Below, in pieces: positions 25,736 to 33,995 of a stretch of 46,447 bases of DNA. The position numbers were made by a program, and so were the translations under genes. The number at the start of each line of letters is the position of its first letter. The first letter of the stretch is position 1. The stretch lies in assembly GCA_035500275.1 (NCBI GenBank), contig DATJXI010000045.1:1-46447 (forward strand), read 5' to 3'. The notes under the pieces are model-generated. The model ran no database searches. It was not told where the DNA came from and saw nothing but the letters and a program-made list of their open reading frames with translations. The stretch comes from Roseiarcus sp035500275. GTDB lineage: Bacteria > Pseudomonadota > Alphaproteobacteria > Rhizobiales > Beijerinckiaceae.

Positions 25736-27028
25736 ATGATCCCCGCCGCCCGCGTCGCCGCCGCCATCGAGGCACTGGCCGACATCGAGAGCCGACGCCG
25801 GCCGGCGGCCGACGCGATGAAGGATTGGGGCCTCGCCCATCGCTTCGCCGGCTCCGGCGACCGCGCCGCGATTTCAAGCCTCGTCTACGACGCGCTCAGG
25901 CGGAAAAGCTCGTCGGCCTGGATCATGGGCGAATCCAGCCCGCGCGCCGAAATCATAGGCGCGCTGAAGCAGACGCGCGGGCTCGACCTTTCGACGATCG
26001 AGGCCTTGTTCTCAGGCGAACGCCACGCGCCGTCGCGCCTCACGGACGTCGAGCGCGGGCGCCTCACCCATACGGATCTCGCGGGCGCGCCGGCGCATGT
26101 GGCGGGCGATTACCCGGATTGGCTCGCGCCTGAGTTCGAGGCCGCCTTCGGCGCGGATGCGGCCGAGGAGGGGAGGGCGCTCGCCGAGCGGGCGCCGGTC
26201 GATCTGCGCGTCAATCTCTTGAAAACGACGCGAGAGAAAGCCTTGGCGGCGCTCGCTCATCTATCGCCGGCGCCGACGCCGTTCTCGCCCATGGGCCTGC
26301 GCGTGCCGCTCCGGCCCAACGGGCGCGCCGTCGCGCTCGCGGCGGAGCCGGCCTACGTCAAGGGCCTCGTCGAGGTGCAGGACGAGGGCTCTCAGATCGC
26401 GGCGCTGCTCGCCGGGGCGAAGCCCGGCATGCAGGTCCTCGACCTGTGCGCGGGCGCGGGCGGCAAGACGCTCGCGCTCGCGGCGTCGATGGACAATCGC
26501 GGACAGATCTACGCGACCGACCCGGACGGGCGCCGCCTTACGGCGATCTACGAGCGGCTCGCGCGATCGGCCGCGCGCAACGTCCAGGTGCGCAGCCCGC
26601 GCGGCAAGGCCGACGTGCTCGCCGACCTCGAAGGGCGCTCAGACCTCGTCCTCATCGACGCGCCCTGCACCGGCTCGGGCGGGTGGCGGCGCAACCCGGA
26701 CGCCAAATGGCGCATCCGGCCGGGGGCGCTTGAGCAGCGCATCAAGGATCAGGACGAGACGCTTGAAAACGCGATGTGTTTCGTGAAGCCCGGCGGACGT
26801 ATCGTCTATATCACCTGCTCGGTCCTGCGGCCTGAGAACGAGGATCGGGTCGCCGCCTTCCTCGAGCGCCACACCGACATGCTGCCGGTGGACGCCGCGA
26901 CGCAGGCGCGCGCGGCGGGACTGCCGGCGCTCGCGGGGCGCGCTTCGCCCTTCGGCCCGGGCCTTCGGCTTACCCCGCGCACAACCGGCACGGACGGGTT
27001 TTACATCGCGATGCTGGCGAGGGTGTGA
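25736..27028 (+). CDS. RsmB/NOP-family rRNA cytosine-C5 methyltransferase
   Basis: SAM-dependent m5C methyltransferase acting on rRNA (RsmB-like). The 430-residue protein has an N-terminal helical region with a shortened NusB-like look, an RNA-binding RFF-type segment (VDLRVNLLKT), the SAM motif VLDLCAGAGGKT at 234-245, DAPCTGSG with Cys311 and ITCSVLRPEN with Cys361. Those two cysteines are the catalytic and release pair of the family. The ATG is preceded by GAGGCTCGC. Whether the target is C967 or another cytosine cannot be told. Convergent with the decarboxylase gene. Confidence 0.92.
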   Translation: MIPAARVAAAIEALADIESRRRPAADAMKDWGLAHRFAGSGDRAAISSLVYDALRRKSSSAWIMGESSPRAEIIGALKQTRGLDLSTIEALFSGERHAPSRLTDVERGRLTHTDLAGAPAHVAGDYPDWLAPEFEAAFGADAAEEGRALAERAPVDLRVNLLKTTREKALAALAHLSPAPTPFSPMGLRVPLRPNGRAVALAAEPAYVKGLVEVQDEGSQIAALLAGAKPGMQVLDLCAGAGGKTLALAASMDNRGQIYATDPDGRRLTAIYERLARSAARNVQVRSPRGKADVLADLEGRSDLVLIDAPCTGSGGWRRNPDAKWRIRPGALEQRIKDQDETLENAMCFVKPGGRIVYITCSVLRPENEDRVAAFLERHTDMLPVDAATQARAAGLPALAGRASPFGPGLRLTPRTTGTDGFYIAMLARV

Positions 27029-27041
27029 ACGAGAGAGCGCC

Positions 27042-28493
27042 TCATCCTGCCGCTCGCATCGCCCATGAGGCCTCCGCCGCCTCGCGCATGATCGCCCAGA
27101 CGGCGTCCACGTCCGCCGCTTCCGTCGCAAGCGCCCCGATCGACACACGCGCCGTCCAGCGTCCGTCGATGACCGCGGGCGTCAGATAGGCCGCGCCCGA
27201 GCGGTTGACGACCTCGACCCAGGCGGTCGTGTGCGCGTCGAGCGCCTCGCCCCGGAACGCCGCGCCGTCCGGCGTCGAAGGCTCGTGCCGGACGCAGACG
27301 GTCTGCAGATGAACCGGCGCGACGACGCGCCAGCCGGGCGTCGCGGCGACCATCTCGGCGAGACGGCGCGCATTGCCCATGTCCCGCCTGAGCCGTTCTT
27401 GAAGTCCGCTCACGCCCTGCTCGCGGATGACGAACCAGAGCTTCAGCGCGCGGAAGCGGCGGCCGAGCGGGATGCCCCAGTCGCGCAGGTTCTTGACCTC
27501 GGCGTCCGCGCCGGATTGCAGGTAGCTCGGATTGGTCGACATGACCCGCACAAGGTGCTGCGGGTCGCGGACATAATAGAGCGAGCAGTCGAACGGCGCG
27601 CCGAGCCATTTGTGCGCGTTGACCACCAGACTGTCGGCGCCTTCGACCCCGTCCCACATCGAGCGGCATTCCGGCAGGATCATCGCTCCGCCCGCCATCG
27701 CCGCGTCGACATGCAGCCAGACCCCGTGGCGCTTTGCGATGTCCGCGATGGACGCGACAGGATCGATCGCCGTCGTGCTGGTTGTGCCGACGGTTGCGAC
27801 GATGGCGCAGGGCAGATCGCCGTTCGCGGCGTCCTCGGCGACCATTTCGGCGAGCGCGTCGGCGCGCATGGCGAATTCGGCGTCATGAGCAACGAGCCGG
27901 ATGTTCTCGCGGCCGAAACCCGCAAGAAGCGCCCCCTTGTGGACCGAACTGTGCGCATGTTCTGACGCGTAAACCCGGAGCCTGCGCATTTCGCCCTGCA
28001 GTCCGCCGCGCGCCGAGGCGTAGCCGGTCGTGCGCTCGCGCGCGCAAATGAGCGCAACCAGCGTGCTCGTCGAGGCGGTGTCCTGAATGACGCCGCTCCA
28101 GGCCGGCGAGAGGCCGAGCATTTGCCGCATCCAGTCGGTGACGACTTCTTCGATTTCGGTCAGCGCGGGGCTCGATTGCCAGGAGAGGCCGATCACGCCG
28201 ATACCCGTGGAGACGAGGTCGCCGAGGATTCCCGCGGGCAGGGCGTTGGCGGGGAAATAGCCGAAGAAGCGCGGATGCTGCCAAAGCGTGAGGCCCGGCA
28301 GGACGATGCGGTCGAGGTCGCGGATCGCTTCGGCGAAATCCTCCGGCTCCGCCGGCGGCGCCGGCGGCAGCGCCTCGCGGATCTGCCGCGGTCTGGTCTT
28401 GGCCATAACAGGGCGATCGGGCAGGCTCCCCTGATAGTCCGCGAGCCAGTCGATGAGTCGGTGGCCGTAAGTGCGAAATTCTTCCGGGGTCAT
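27042..28493 (-). CDS. PLP-dependent group II amino-acid decarboxylase
   Basis: An aromatic-L-amino-acid-decarboxylase-like enzyme of 483 residues. The PLP-binding Lys295 is in NAHKWLG; other family markers are HPRFFGYFPA, VIQDTASTSTLVAL, YASEHAHSSVHKGA (His stacking on PLP) and HVDAAMAGGA (Asp pairing with the pyridine N). The substrate could be an aromatic amino acid such as Tyr, Phe or Trp, but substrate residues were not assigned. The start at 28493 is where family sequence begins (MTPEEFR); an upstream Met at 28562 adds a basic leader without family character. It is divergent from the methyltransferase gene at 28630. Confidence 0.93.
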   Translation of the reverse strand: MTPEEFRTYGHRLIDWLADYQGSLPDRPVMAKTRPRQIREALPPAPPAEPEDFAEAIRDLDRIVLPGLTLWQHPRFFGYFPANALPAGILGDLVSTGIGVIGLSWQSSPALTEIEEVVTDWMRQMLGLSPAWSGVIQDTASTSTLVALICARERTTGYASARGGLQGEMRRLRVYASEHAHSSVHKGALLAGFGRENIRLVAHDAEFAMRADALAEMVAEDAANGDLPCAIVATVGTTSTTAIDPVASIADIAKRHGVWLHVDAAMAGGAMILPECRSMWDGVEGADSLVVNAHKWLGAPFDCSLYYVRDPQHLVRVMSTNPSYLQSGADAEVKNLRDWGIPLGRRFRALKLWFVIREQGVSGLQERLRRDMGNARRLAEMVAATPGWRVVAPVHLQTVCVRHEPSTPDGAAFRGEALDAHTTAWVEVVNRSGAAYLTPAVIDGRWTARVSIGALATEAADVDAVWAIMREAAEASWAMRAAG

Positions 28494-28629
28494 GGGCGGG
28501 CGCGTTCTCTTTGGCTTGACTTTTGTTCGAGCGCTGCACCACGGCCCCCTGAGGATTGTCAATCGGCGCGCGAGACGCGCGGGCTAAACTCCCGCGCCAA
28601 GACGCTTGAAATCTCTAATGGAGCCGCAG

Positions 28630-29262
28630 ATGACCGAGCCTGCCCTCAGGGGCCCAGCGATGTGGGACGAGCGTTATGGCGGCGAGCATTACGCCTATGG
28701 CCTCGAGCCGAACCGCTTTCTCGAGGCGCAGGCGCATCGGCTCAAACCCGGCATGAAGGCGGTTGTCCCCGGCGATGGCGAGGGCCGCAACGGCGTCTTT
28801 CTCGCTTCGCTTGGGCTCGACGTGGACACGCTCGATCTCTCCGAGCAAGGCGTCGCCAAGGCGCGACGCTTCGCGGTGGAGCGCGGCGTCTCGCTCAACG
28901 CCCTCCGCGTCGACGCGCTCGCCTGGGAATGGCCGGAGGAGATTTATGACCTCGTGGCGCTCATCTTTCTCCACCTCATTGAGCCGCATCGCAAGGCAGT
29001 GCACGCCAAGGCGATCCGCGCTCTTAAACCCGGCGGGCTTCTCGTGCTCGAGGCGTTCCGGCCCGAGCAGATCGAGCGCCACGCTGCCGGGACGCGCGGA
29101 GGGCCGCGCGATGCGGCGCTTCTCTATTCGCTCGACGCGATCCGCCGCGACTTCGAGGAAGAGGAGATTCTGATGCTCGATGCGGCGGAGGCCGAGATGA
29201 GCGAAGGCCCGCTGCAGGCAGGTATGAGCGCCGTCGTCCGCGCGCTTATTCGGCGGCGATAG
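28630..29262 (+). CDS. class I SAM-dependent methyltransferase (TehB-like)
   Basis: A 210-residue methyltransferase with MWDERYGGEHYAYGLEPNRFL at the N-terminus, motif I AVVPGDGEGRNGVFLAS, an acidic motif II (VDTLDLSEQ) and the late LKPGGLLVLEAF. This layout fits the TehB/thiopurine-methyltransferase-like group that methylates small molecules or metalloid oxyanions; the substrate is unknown. Start at 28630 follows GGAGCC at good spacing; upstream in-frame ATG 28618 and TTG 28606 are alternatives. It is convergent with the HxlR gene. Confidence 0.88.
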   Translation: MTEPALRGPAMWDERYGGEHYAYGLEPNRFLEAQAHRLKPGMKAVVPGDGEGRNGVFLASLGLDVDTLDLSEQGVAKARRFAVERGVSLNALRVDALAWEWPEEIYDLVALIFLHLIEPHRKAVHAKAIRALKPGGLLVLEAFRPEQIERHAAGTRGGPRDAALLYSLDAIRRDFEEEEILMLDAAEAEMSEGPLQAGMSAVVRALIRRR

Positions 29263-29277
29263 CCGCATCCTGAAGAA

Positions 29278-29976
29278 TCACGCGACCTTCTTCTCGATGC
29301 GGGCGAACGGGCTCAGGCCCATCCACGAACCGATGGCGGCTTCGAGCCGCCTGCTGCCGGTGATGAGCAGCTTCCCCTTCTCCTTGGCCCGGTCGATCGT
29401 GGTGTAGCCCATCCAGATCTCGGTCATCGTCCTGAGGTCGGTCGAGAGATAAAGGTCGACGTCGAAACCCGGGTCGACCGAGCACAAGTCGACCTCCCGG
29501 TCGGGCTCGACGACCAGCCACCAGTTTCGGCGCGTGTCGGGAAGGTCGGTGAAAATGACCTGGATGGTGCTTCGCGAGGGCGGCATGGGCGTCGGATTGA
29601 TGTTGCGCCGCATGTCCCACATGAGAAGATTGGGGTCGAGCTTCTCGAGCGAGGCTTCCAGATCGATCCATCGCTGTCCCCAGCAGCCGATGGCCTCGAT
29701 GACCGGCTTAAGCTCCCGCCCTGCCTCGGTCAGCCGGTATTCGTAGAGGCCGGGCTCGCCGCTGACCGGGGCGCGCGAGACGATTCCCGCGGTCTCCAGG
29801 TCCTTCAGGCGCTTCGACAGAAGGGCGGGAGACATCCGGGGCACGCCGCGCCTGAGATCGTTGAAACGGGTCGACCCGGAAACGAGCTCCCGCAGGAGCA
29901 GCAGCGTCCACCGCGCGCCGAGGACCTCCGCGGCCATCGCCACGGGACAAAACTGATTGTAGCTACTGTCAGGCAT
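29278..29976 (-). CDS. HxlR-family transcriptional regulator
   Basis: A 232-residue winged-helix regulator. Residues about 9-100 are the HxlR domain: the redox-suspect Cys in FCPVAMAAEVLGARWTLLLL, the recognition region RFNDLRRGVPRMSPALLSKRLKDL and the wing GLYEYRLTEAG. Residues about 110-232 form an SCP2-like lipid-binding-type domain (DLYLSTDLRTMTEIWMG), a known fusion in longer HxlR proteins that may bind the inducer. A very strong AAGGAGG precedes the ATG. A palindromic element (30001-30066) begins 25 bases upstream, and a near copy lies in front of the oxidase gene at 30782, suggesting autoregulation plus control of that gene (inference). Confidence 0.92.
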   Translation of the reverse strand: MPDSSYNQFCPVAMAAEVLGARWTLLLLRELVSGSTRFNDLRRGVPRMSPALLSKRLKDLETAGIVSRAPVSGEPGLYEYRLTEAGRELKPVIEAIGCWGQRWIDLEASLEKLDPNLLMWDMRRNINPTPMPPSRSTIQVIFTDLPDTRRNWWLVVEPDREVDLCSVDPGFDVDLYLSTDLRTMTEIWMGYTTIDRAKEKGKLLITGSRRLEAAIGSWMGLSPFARIEKKVA

Positions 29977-30000
29977 CGCGAGCCTCCTTTCGCCTGCTCC

Positions 30001-30066
30001 CCAGTTCAGAAATTGCACCGGCCGGATTCAGTTCCAGAGCTGGCGGGGAACAAGCGTCTGTGAAAT
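30001..30066. repeat. palindromic regulatory-type element, copy A
   Basis: About 65 bases, nearly identical to 30638-30703 in the same orientation. Two 15-base arms (CCAGTTCAGAAATTG and CAGTTCCAGAGCTGG) form an inverted repeat around a 13-base centre that includes CCGGCCGG. Arm ends are CCAG/CTGG here but CTAG/CTAG in copy B, so symmetry is kept through paired changes. Lies just upstream of hxlR. Probably an operator or an RNA hairpin. Confidence 0.8.
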
Positions 30067-30261
30067 GCCAGAAGGCGGCTCCGTTGAAAGATGTCCTTTA
30101 GGCTACGGTCCGCCGCGTCGGCGCGCAAGCCTAATACGCGCGCCGACAACGGATCGCCTAAAAAAGGGAAAAGCGTCCAATGTTCGATGGCTGCGGCCGG
30201 GGGTGAGGAGAAACGCGCAGTACCGAGCGCACCGGCCGAGCCGCCCGATCGGATCGCCGAA

Positions 30262-30405
30262 CTAAGGAACTGACGATGCTCGCCCAGCCGAAGTGCCCAA
30301 CGCCCAATTCTCAATCGCAGGCAGTTCGTAGAGCGCAAGGAAAAACAAAGCTAGGCTGGCCAAAAACAAAATGGCCGCGCCTACGCCGGTCAGAAACTTC
30401 CGCAA
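30262..30405 (-). CDS. possible 47-aa single-pass membrane protein
   Basis: A short minus-strand frame starting with TTG at 30405, with a GGGAGA purine run about 9 bases upstream, and ending in TAG at 30262. It reads as a basic N-terminus (MRKFLTG), a continuous hydrophobic helix (VGAAILFLASLALFFLALY) and a short polar tail (ELPAIENWALGTS). The clean positive-inside topology makes it more likely than chance to be real, but it has no known relatives that I can name and lies between the two palindromic elements. Confidence 0.35.
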   Translation of the reverse strand: MRKFLTGVGAAILFLASLALFFLALYELPAIENWALGTSAGRASSVP

Positions 30406-30637
30406 GGTCCCGTCTCCCGCTATTATCTATTAAATCCAACCCTATGTCCCTATGTCATGATCGCTCAGCGAAGGCGCGCGCCAGCGGGAGAAGCGCCCCT
30501 GCTGTCGGCCCCAGAAAACTTGCGAGTGAAAGTCGTCATTCTGGCTCCCGGTTGAGCGCGGGGCAATGAAGCGTCCAGCGCGCCTTTCGCCAGCCGCCAA
30601 ACGACCGGGGCGCGCGTCAGGATCGCAAGCCTAGCCC

Positions 30638-30703
30638 CTAGTTCAGAAACTGTACCGGCCCGATTCAGTTCCAGAACTAGCGGGGGAACAAGCGTCGATG
30701 AAA
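30638..30703. repeat. palindromic regulatory-type element, copy B
   Basis: Second copy of the element at 30001. Arms CTAGTTCAGAAACTG and CAGTTCCAGAACTAG are inverted repeats matching at 13 of 15 positions around TACCGGCCCGATT. The conserved part continues for about 25 bases beyond the palindrome into GGGGGAACAAGCGTC. It ends 78 bases upstream of the FAD oxidase start, in its promoter or 5' leader. The element between 30066 and 30638 holds only the small membrane frame. Confidence 0.8.
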
Positions 30704-30781
30704 ACTCGCAGCCTGCGGGGCGGACCGACCTCGGCGCCGCCAGACCGAGCCTCGACCAAGCCCCGCCAGACGGAGGCGAAC

Positions 30782-32206
30782 ATGATGGATCTTACCATTC
30801 GCACGCTCGATGCGACAAGGACGATTACCGGCGAAACGCTGACCGCTTTCAGGGGTCGGCTGCGCGGCGTCGCCGCCCTCCCGGGGGAGGATGGCTACGA
30901 GGCCGCGCGCACGATCTGGAACGCCATGATCGACCGGCGCCCGGCTCTCGTCGTGCGCTGTCTCGGCGCCGCCGACGTCATCGAGGCGGTCAAGCTCGCG
31001 CGGGAGGAGAATCTCCTCGTCGCCGTGCGCGCGGGCGGACACAACATCGCCGGCGCCGCCGTCTGCGACGACGGTTTGCTCATCGACCTCTCGCTGATGA
31101 AGTCGGTTCGTATCGATCCGGCCTCTCGCACGGCGCGCGTCGAGCCCGGCGCGACACTGGCGGATTTCGACCACGAGGCGCAGGCGTTCGGCCTTGCCAC
31201 TCCGCTCGGGATCAACTCGACGACCGGCGTCGCCGGCCTGACCCTCGGCGGCGGTTTCGGCTGGACCACCCGCAAGTTCGGGCTGACGATCGACAACCTC
31301 CTTTCGGCCGACGTCGTCACCGCCAACGGCGCGTTCGTGCGGGCGAGCGAGACGGAGCACCCGGATCTCTTCTGGGCGCTGCGGGGCGGGGGCGGCAATT
31401 TTGGCGTCGTGACCTCCTTCGAGTTCAGGCTGCATCCGCTCGGGCCGCAGGTCCTGTCGGGGCTCGTCGTGCATCCGTTCGAGGAGGCGGCGACGCTGCT
31501 CAGAGAGTTTCGCCGCATTACCGATGAGGCGCCTGACGAACTCGTGGTGTGGGCCGTGATGCGGAAGGCGCCGCCGCTGCCGTTCCTGCCTGCCGAATGG
31601 CATGGCCGGGAGGTTCTCATCTTCGCCGCCTGCTACGCCGGCGACATGGCGGAGGGCGAGAAGGCGACGCGGCCGCTGCGCGCCCTCGGCAAGCCGATCG
31701 CCGACGTCATTTCGCCTCACCCGTTCGTCGGCTGGCAGACGGCGTTCGATCCGCTGCTCACGCCTGGCGCGCGCAACTACTGGAAGAGCCACGACTTCGC
31801 CGATCTTTCGGACGCAGCGATCGACGTGATCGTGCGCGCGGTCGGCGCCCTGCCGTCGCCGGAATGCGAGGTGTTCATCGCCCACGTCGGAGGCGCGATG
31901 GCGCGCGTGGCGCCGGACGCCACGGCCTGGGCGAACCGCCAGGCGCATTTCATCATGAACGCGCATACACGATGGCGGGACAAGAGCGAGGACGCGACCT
32001 GCGTCGCATGGGCGCGCGGATTTTACGAAGCCAGCGCACCCTTCGCCGCCGGCAGCGTCTACGTCAATTTTATGCCCGAGGACGAGTCCGGACGGGTCGA
32101 GAACGCCTACGGCGCCAACTATCGCCGGCTGGCCGAGATCAAGCTCCGCTACGACCCCGACAACCGGTTCCGCATGAACCAGAACATCCAGCCGACCGGC
32201 GGATAA
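30782..32206 (+). CDS. FAD-linked oxidase, berberine-bridge-enzyme-like
   Basis: A 474-residue flavoprotein of the PCMH/VAO superfamily. FAD-binding features are VRAGGHNIAG, where His is the covalent 8-alpha FAD attachment site, GATLADFDHEAQAFGLATP and the long GVAGLTLGGGFGWTTRKFGL; the C-terminal BBE motif YGANYRRLAEIKLRYDPDNRF closes the protein. There is no signal peptide. Such enzymes oxidise sugars, alcohols or alkaloid-like substrates; the substrate is unknown. GGAGGCGAAC lies before the ATG pair at 30782/30785. It is followed after 13 bases by the cyclase gene, so the two form an operon, likely under HxlR control through the element at 30638. Confidence 0.93.
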   Translation: MMDLTIRTLDATRTITGETLTAFRGRLRGVAALPGEDGYEAARTIWNAMIDRRPALVVRCLGAADVIEAVKLAREENLLVAVRAGGHNIAGAAVCDDGLLIDLSLMKSVRIDPASRTARVEPGATLADFDHEAQAFGLATPLGINSTTGVAGLTLGGGFGWTTRKFGLTIDNLLSADVVTANGAFVRASETEHPDLFWALRGGGGNFGVVTSFEFRLHPLGPQVLSGLVVHPFEEAATLLREFRRITDEAPDELVVWAVMRKAPPLPFLPAEWHGREVLIFAACYAGDMAEGEKATRPLRALGKPIADVISPHPFVGWQTAFDPLLTPGARNYWKSHDFADLSDAAIDVIVRAVGALPSPECEVFIAHVGGAMARVAPDATAWANRQAHFIMNAHTRWRDKSEDATCVAWARGFYEASAPFAAGSVYVNFMPEDESGRVENAYGANYRRLAEIKLRYDPDNRFRMNQNIQPTGG

Positions 32207-32219
32207 GGAGCGAGGCGAA

Positions 32220-33035
32220 ATGCCGATTTTTATGGACCGGCACGATGTCCGCGGCGTTAAGCAGGAGGACATCGCCGATCTGCACCGCCGGGACCTTGAA
32301 GTCCAGGACCAATACAACGTCAAATACATGACGTATTGGTTCGACCACGAACGTTGCTCGGCTTTCTGCCTCGTTGACGCGCCAGACGCGGCGGCAGCCG
32401 AGCGGGTTCACCGGGAGGCGCATGGCCAAGTCGCCAACGCCATCATTCCGGTCGATCTTGCGACGGTCGAGGCGTTCCTCGGCCGCATCGGCGATCCGCG
32501 CGCGGCGCCAAGCGCGGCGCCGGCTATGGACGCTGGGTTGCGCGCGATCATGTTCACCGATCTCGTCGGATCGACCGACATGACGTCGCGCCTCGGCGAC
32601 AACGCGGCGCTTGAACTGGTGCGGGTGCACGACGCGCTGGTCCGGCGCGGCCTTGAAGCCCACGGCGGACGTGAGGTGAAGCACACCGGCGACGGCATCA
32701 TGGCGTCTTTCGATAAGGTCGCCAACGCCGTGCGCGGCGCCGCCGACATTCAGCGGCGCTTCGCCGCCTATAACGCCGACGCGTCGGAGACCCTGAGCGT
32801 CCGGATCGGCATCCACGCCGGCGAGCCGGTCCAGGAGCATAACGACCTGTTCGGCGCCACGGTGCAGCTCGCCTCCCGGCTTTGCAGCGAGGCGGGGGCC
32901 AATGAAATCGTCGTCTCCGATTTCGTGCTCGAGCTATGCGAGGGCGACTCGGCGCGCTTCGCGCCGCTCGGCGAGCGGCGGCTGAAGGGCTTTCCCGACA
33001 AGATCCCCGTGTTCCGGTTTGACTGGCGGAACTGA
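32220..33035 (+). CDS. DUF4242 (SCO4226-like) fused to class III nucleotide cyclase
   Basis: A 271-residue two-domain protein. Residues 1-85 are DUF4242 (MPIFMDRHD, LHRRDLEVQDQYNVKYMTYW, HREAHGQVAN), related to a Streptomyces nickel-binding protein. Residues about 105-270 are a class III adenylate/guanylate cyclase: metal Asp114 (FTDLVGST) and Asp158 (HTGDG), adenine-type Lys154, and FGATVQLASR, where Gln216 replaces the usual transition-state Asn and Arg220 is kept. Activity is likely but not certain because of that change. No membrane segment. It is co-transcribed with the FAD oxidase, hinting that the DUF4242 part senses a metal or small ligand and sets cAMP output (inference). Confidence 0.9.
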   Translation: MPIFMDRHDVRGVKQEDIADLHRRDLEVQDQYNVKYMTYWFDHERCSAFCLVDAPDAAAAERVHREAHGQVANAIIPVDLATVEAFLGRIGDPRAAPSAAPAMDAGLRAIMFTDLVGSTDMTSRLGDNAALELVRVHDALVRRGLEAHGGREVKHTGDGIMASFDKVANAVRGAADIQRRFAAYNADASETLSVRIGIHAGEPVQEHNDLFGATVQLASRLCSEAGANEIVVSDFVLELCEGDSARFAPLGERRLKGFPDKIPVFRFDWRN

Positions 33036-33072
33036 GCGGGGGTGATCGGAATAGGGGAGCGGCGAGCGGCCG

Positions 33073-33921
33073 CTATGGCGGCGGAGTAAGCCCCAGCCGC
33101 TTCGCTATCTGGTTGTCCACGAATCGCTTGGGCAAGAGGCCAATGAAGAACCTCCGCAACGGATCGGGCGCCACGGCATAGCGGACTTTCGGCTTCCGCG
33201 CGGTCAGCGCCGTTTTCACCGCCTCGCCGATCCGCTCAGGGGGCAGACCGTTCTTGGCGGCCGACATCATGTAGCGCTTCACCTTGGCGATGGCGGGCGC
33301 GTAAGGGGTCGCCGCGAACTCGACGTCCACATTCTCGGACTTGGCCCAGATCGGCGTCGCGACGGCGCCTGGCGCGATCACGATTACGTCGATCCCGAAC
33401 AGCATGAGCTCGCGCCGCAGCGACTCCGACATCCCCTCGAGCCCGAATTTGGAGGCGCTGTAGGCGCTCATGAACGGGGGAGCGTCGCGCCCGCCGACGG
33501 AGGAGATCATGACGATCCGGCCGGGCGATCCTTTGCGCGTGCGATCGGTCCCGAGCGGCGGCGCGAAAGCCTTGGTGACGACGAACGAACCGACGAGGTT
33601 GACCTCGAGCTGGCGTCGGAAGTCGTCGGTCTTGAGGTAGATGAGCGGGCCCGTAACGGCGACGCCGGCGTTGTTGACGAGACCGAACAGCGTTTCCTGC
33701 TTGAGCGCCGCCGCGACCTCGTCCGCGGCCGTCGCGACCGCCACCTCGTCGGTCACGTCGAACACGAGCGGCGAGAAGGCGTCGCCGAACTCCTGTTTGA
33801 GTCGTGCGGCGTCCTCCCGCTTCCGGACGCCGCCGAACACGCGGAAGCCGGCTTGGGTGAGAATCTTCGCGCAGCCCCAGCCGATGCCGGTCGATGCGCC
33901 GGTGACGACGACGGATTTCAT
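33073..33921 (-). CDS. SDR-family oxidoreductase
   Basis: A 282-residue short-chain dehydrogenase with TGASTGIGWG at 7-16, NNAGVA, the catalytic Ser in MISSVGG and YSASKFG (YxxxK). The C-terminal extension with YMMSAAKNGLPPERIGEAV and FIGLLPKRFVD resembles retinol or 17-beta-hydroxysteroid dehydrogenase-like SDRs acting on hydrophobic substrates. The start at 33921 is where the Rossmann fold begins; the frame is open upstream but that sequence is antisense to nothing recognisable and has no ribosome site. It follows the GT39 gene on the same strand. Confidence 0.92.
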   Translation of the reverse strand: MKSVVVTGASTGIGWGCAKILTQAGFRVFGGVRKREDAARLKQEFGDAFSPLVFDVTDEVAVATAADEVAAALKQETLFGLVNNAGVAVTGPLIYLKTDDFRRQLEVNLVGSFVVTKAFAPPLGTDRTRKGSPGRIVMISSVGGRDAPPFMSAYSASKFGLEGMSESLRRELMLFGIDVIVIAPGAVATPIWAKSENVDVEFAATPYAPAIAKVKRYMMSAAKNGLPPERIGEAVKTALTARKPKVRYAVAPDPLRRFFIGLLPKRFVDNQIAKRLGLTPPP

Positions 33922-33995
33922 GGCGCGCCTTTCGCTCGTTGCTCGTCTGGATTTACGGCTGCGACCGATGGCCGGACCACCGCGACCTTCGGCGC

